Positions 15,162-16,060 of a stretch of DNA of 16,060 nucleotides are shown here, one piece after another. Position numbers and translations under genes: made by a program. The notes under the pieces are model-generated. The model was not told the DNA's origin. It ran no database searches and saw nothing but the letters and a program-made list of their open reading frames with translations. Positions within the stretch are counted from its first letter, which is position 1, and each line of letters opens with the position of its first letter. Origin of the DNA: an uncultured Flavobacteriales bacterium (lineage in GTDB: Bacteria; Bacteroidota; Bacteroidia; Flavobacteriales; BACL11); the NCBI GenBank assembly GCA_913047525.1, contig CAJWUS010000017.1:1-16060 (forward strand). Direction: 5' to 3'.

Positions 15162-15976
15162 AACAACCTTCCCTGCGCAATTTCTTTAAAAGAGAATTTG
15201 GAGATATATCCTTCATGCGAACGCACATTAAAAACCCTGTCTCCATCCAATAATAAATATTGTCCTTTTATGCCTTTTAGTTCACCCTCCACAATTGGCG
15301 TACGTTCTAATTTTGTGCTATTTATTTTTTTTGGGTATCCCCTTACAGGATAATTAATCTCGGTTACGGTATTGTTAGGTAGAATATATTGTTTCAATTC
15401 CTCTGGCACATAAGCAGAAAGTTCTGCTTTCATTTTCACTAAATCAACCGGATCAGGAATTCCAGAAAGCATTTTTCGCCAATTGGTAACATCATTCACA
15501 TATTTTTTCAATTCCACTTCAATGTCGCCTGAAAATCTTCTGTTTGGCACTTCTGCAAACAAAATGGCTTGGCTCGCACCTTGGTCCATCCATCTAATTA
15601 CTCCTTGCGTACCTCTTGTAATTCCTACTTTTATCCCAGACGAATTTGCTAAATAAACATAATGGGGCGCTAATTGAAAAGTTTTTTCCCACTGCAAATC
15701 TCTTTCTTCAATTCCAAGATGTGCAGTGCAAAGTTCAGGTTTAAAAATAGATTGAGAGGCAAGAGGAGAATCATAAAAACATTCATAACAAAAGCCGGAA
15801 CGATAAAATTTCTTCATTTTCTTACCACAACTACAAATTACCTCTCCACTCCACTCAATTTTTATTTGCTTGCCAATCAACTCATTCATCAAGATGTTTT
15901 CGCCATGAATATCTAATCTGTATTGCACTACATCCTGCAAATTTGTATCCATTTTTTTTAGCGTATCTTTCATCAT
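15158..15976 (-). CDS. DUF2797 domain protein with zinc-ribbon motif
   Basis: 272 residues. The sequence matches the DUF2797 family from memory: CTAHLGIEERDLQWEK, HYVYLANSSGIKVGITR, RWMDQGASQAI, and TNWRKML. No function is established for the family. A four-cysteine set (Cys48-x-Cys50 and Cys63-x2-Cys66) looks like a zinc ribbon. The following YVYLA...KVGITR...R128...E153/E155 layout resembles the core of GIY-YIG-type domains, an inference only. The ATG at 15976 is kept because the N-terminal TLKKMDTNL aligns with the usual L.KM..L beginning of homologues; a second ATG follows at once. It is divergent from the GH3-like gene, a neighbour pair I recall as common in Bacteroidota. The stop overlaps that of sppA. 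Confidence 0.85.
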   Translation of the reverse strand: MMKDTLKKMDTNLQDVVQYRLDIHGENILMNELIGKQIKIEWSGEVICSCGKKMKKFYRSGFCYECFYDSPLASQSIFKPELCTAHLGIEERDLQWEKTFQLAPHYVYLANSSGIKVGITRGTQGVIRWMDQGASQAILFAEVPNRRFSGDIEVELKKYVNDVTNWRKMLSGIPDPVDLVKMKAELSAYVPEELKQYILPNNTVTEINYPVRGYPKKINSTKLERTPIVEGELKGIKGQYLLLDGDRVFNVRSHEGYISKFSFKEIAQGRLF

Positions 15977-16017
15977 GATTTTTTGTTATTTTAGGGCAAT
16001 AAAAATATTAAATCATA

Positions 16018-16060
16018 ATGAAAATACCATTTAAAAACTCTTTTCTTTCTTGGATGATGA
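16018..16060 (+). CDS. GH3 auxin-responsive-promoter family protein, N-terminal fragment (cut by the right edge)
   Basis: Only 14 codons are visible, reading MKIPFKNSFLSWMM. This resembles the start of bacterial GH3-like acyl-adenylate/amidotransferase proteins (M.IPF...SW.MK). The position, divergent from a DUF2797 gene with a 41-nt spacer, supports that assignment. The evidence is thin: a short N-terminus plus context. Function of bacterial GH3-like proteins is mostly unknown. Confidence 0.55.
   Translation, partial: MKIPFKNSFLSWMM

Noticed and set aside
1..16060. CRISPR array, insertion sequence, prophage, integron or defence island
   Set aside because: No direct-repeat array, transposase, integrase or phage gene was seen by reading; nearly all of the window is covered by recognisable chromosomal genes.

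Overview
The window reads as a stretch of chromosome from a low-GC member of the Bacteroidota. I cannot resolve the class. Three things point there. Protein families common in that phylum are present: the DUF2797 and GH3-like neighbour pair, a TPR/OmpA-like lipoprotein, and beta-barrel proteins with signal peptides ending in ..AQ. Promoter-like TAnnTTTG boxes, often exactly TATATTTG, lie just upstream of several starts. The sequence before starts is A/T-rich, with no clear Shine-Dalgarno motif.

Layout. Positions 1-3275 (minus strand) are a surface-polysaccharide sugar-nucleotide operon, transcribed right to left. It runs from a WbpE-type aminotransferase through a WbpD-type N-acetyltransferase and a WbpB/WlbA-type Gfo/Idh dehydrogenase to the N-terminal half of dTDP-glucose 4,6-dehydratase (RmlB), which runs off the left edge. 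Positions 3369-5290 (plus) hold a small outer-membrane beta-barrel-like protein translationally coupled to the Kdo transferase WaaA/KdtA, a lipid A core enzyme. Positions 5291-5565 (minus) are a tRNA unit, tRNA-Gly(GCC) then tRNA-Leu(UAA), with a recognisable promoter, an intergenic hairpin and a terminator. Positions 5580-8195 (minus) are mutS. Positions 8232-8756 (plus) are a TrmH/SpoU-family RNA methyltransferase. Positions 8761-9381 (minus) are an unrecognised beta-barrel-like protein whose signal peptide lies in a different reading frame from its body. Positions 9551-11227 (plus) are a large lipoprotein with an OmpA-like segment and TPRs, followed by a PAPS-dependent sulfotransferase (11295-12197). 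Positions 12189-13299 (minus) are a folK and deoxynucleoside kinase pair. Positions 13398-15161 (plus) are SppA signal peptide peptidase. Positions 15158-15976 (minus) are a DUF2797 zinc-ribbon protein. Position 16018 to the right edge (plus) is the start of a GH3-like protein.

How the genes fit together. The left third serves the cell envelope: activated amino-sugars for O-antigen or capsule, plus Kdo transfer to lipid A. The lipoprotein, sulfotransferase and SppA also act at or beyond the inner membrane. The rest is housekeeping: mismatch repair, RNA methylation, tRNAs, folate and deoxynucleotide salvage. The genome is compact. Co-directional genes overlap by 1-11 nt, and the three convergent pairs either overlap or are 4 nt apart. 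No mobile element, CRISPR array, prophage or defence cassette was seen, and I do not see a clear-cut new multi-gene system. The best second-look items are the frame-split signal peptide at 9280-9376, the unassigned TPR/OmpA-like lipoprotein, the beta-barrel/WaaA coupling, and the possible GIY-YIG-like core in the DUF2797 protein.
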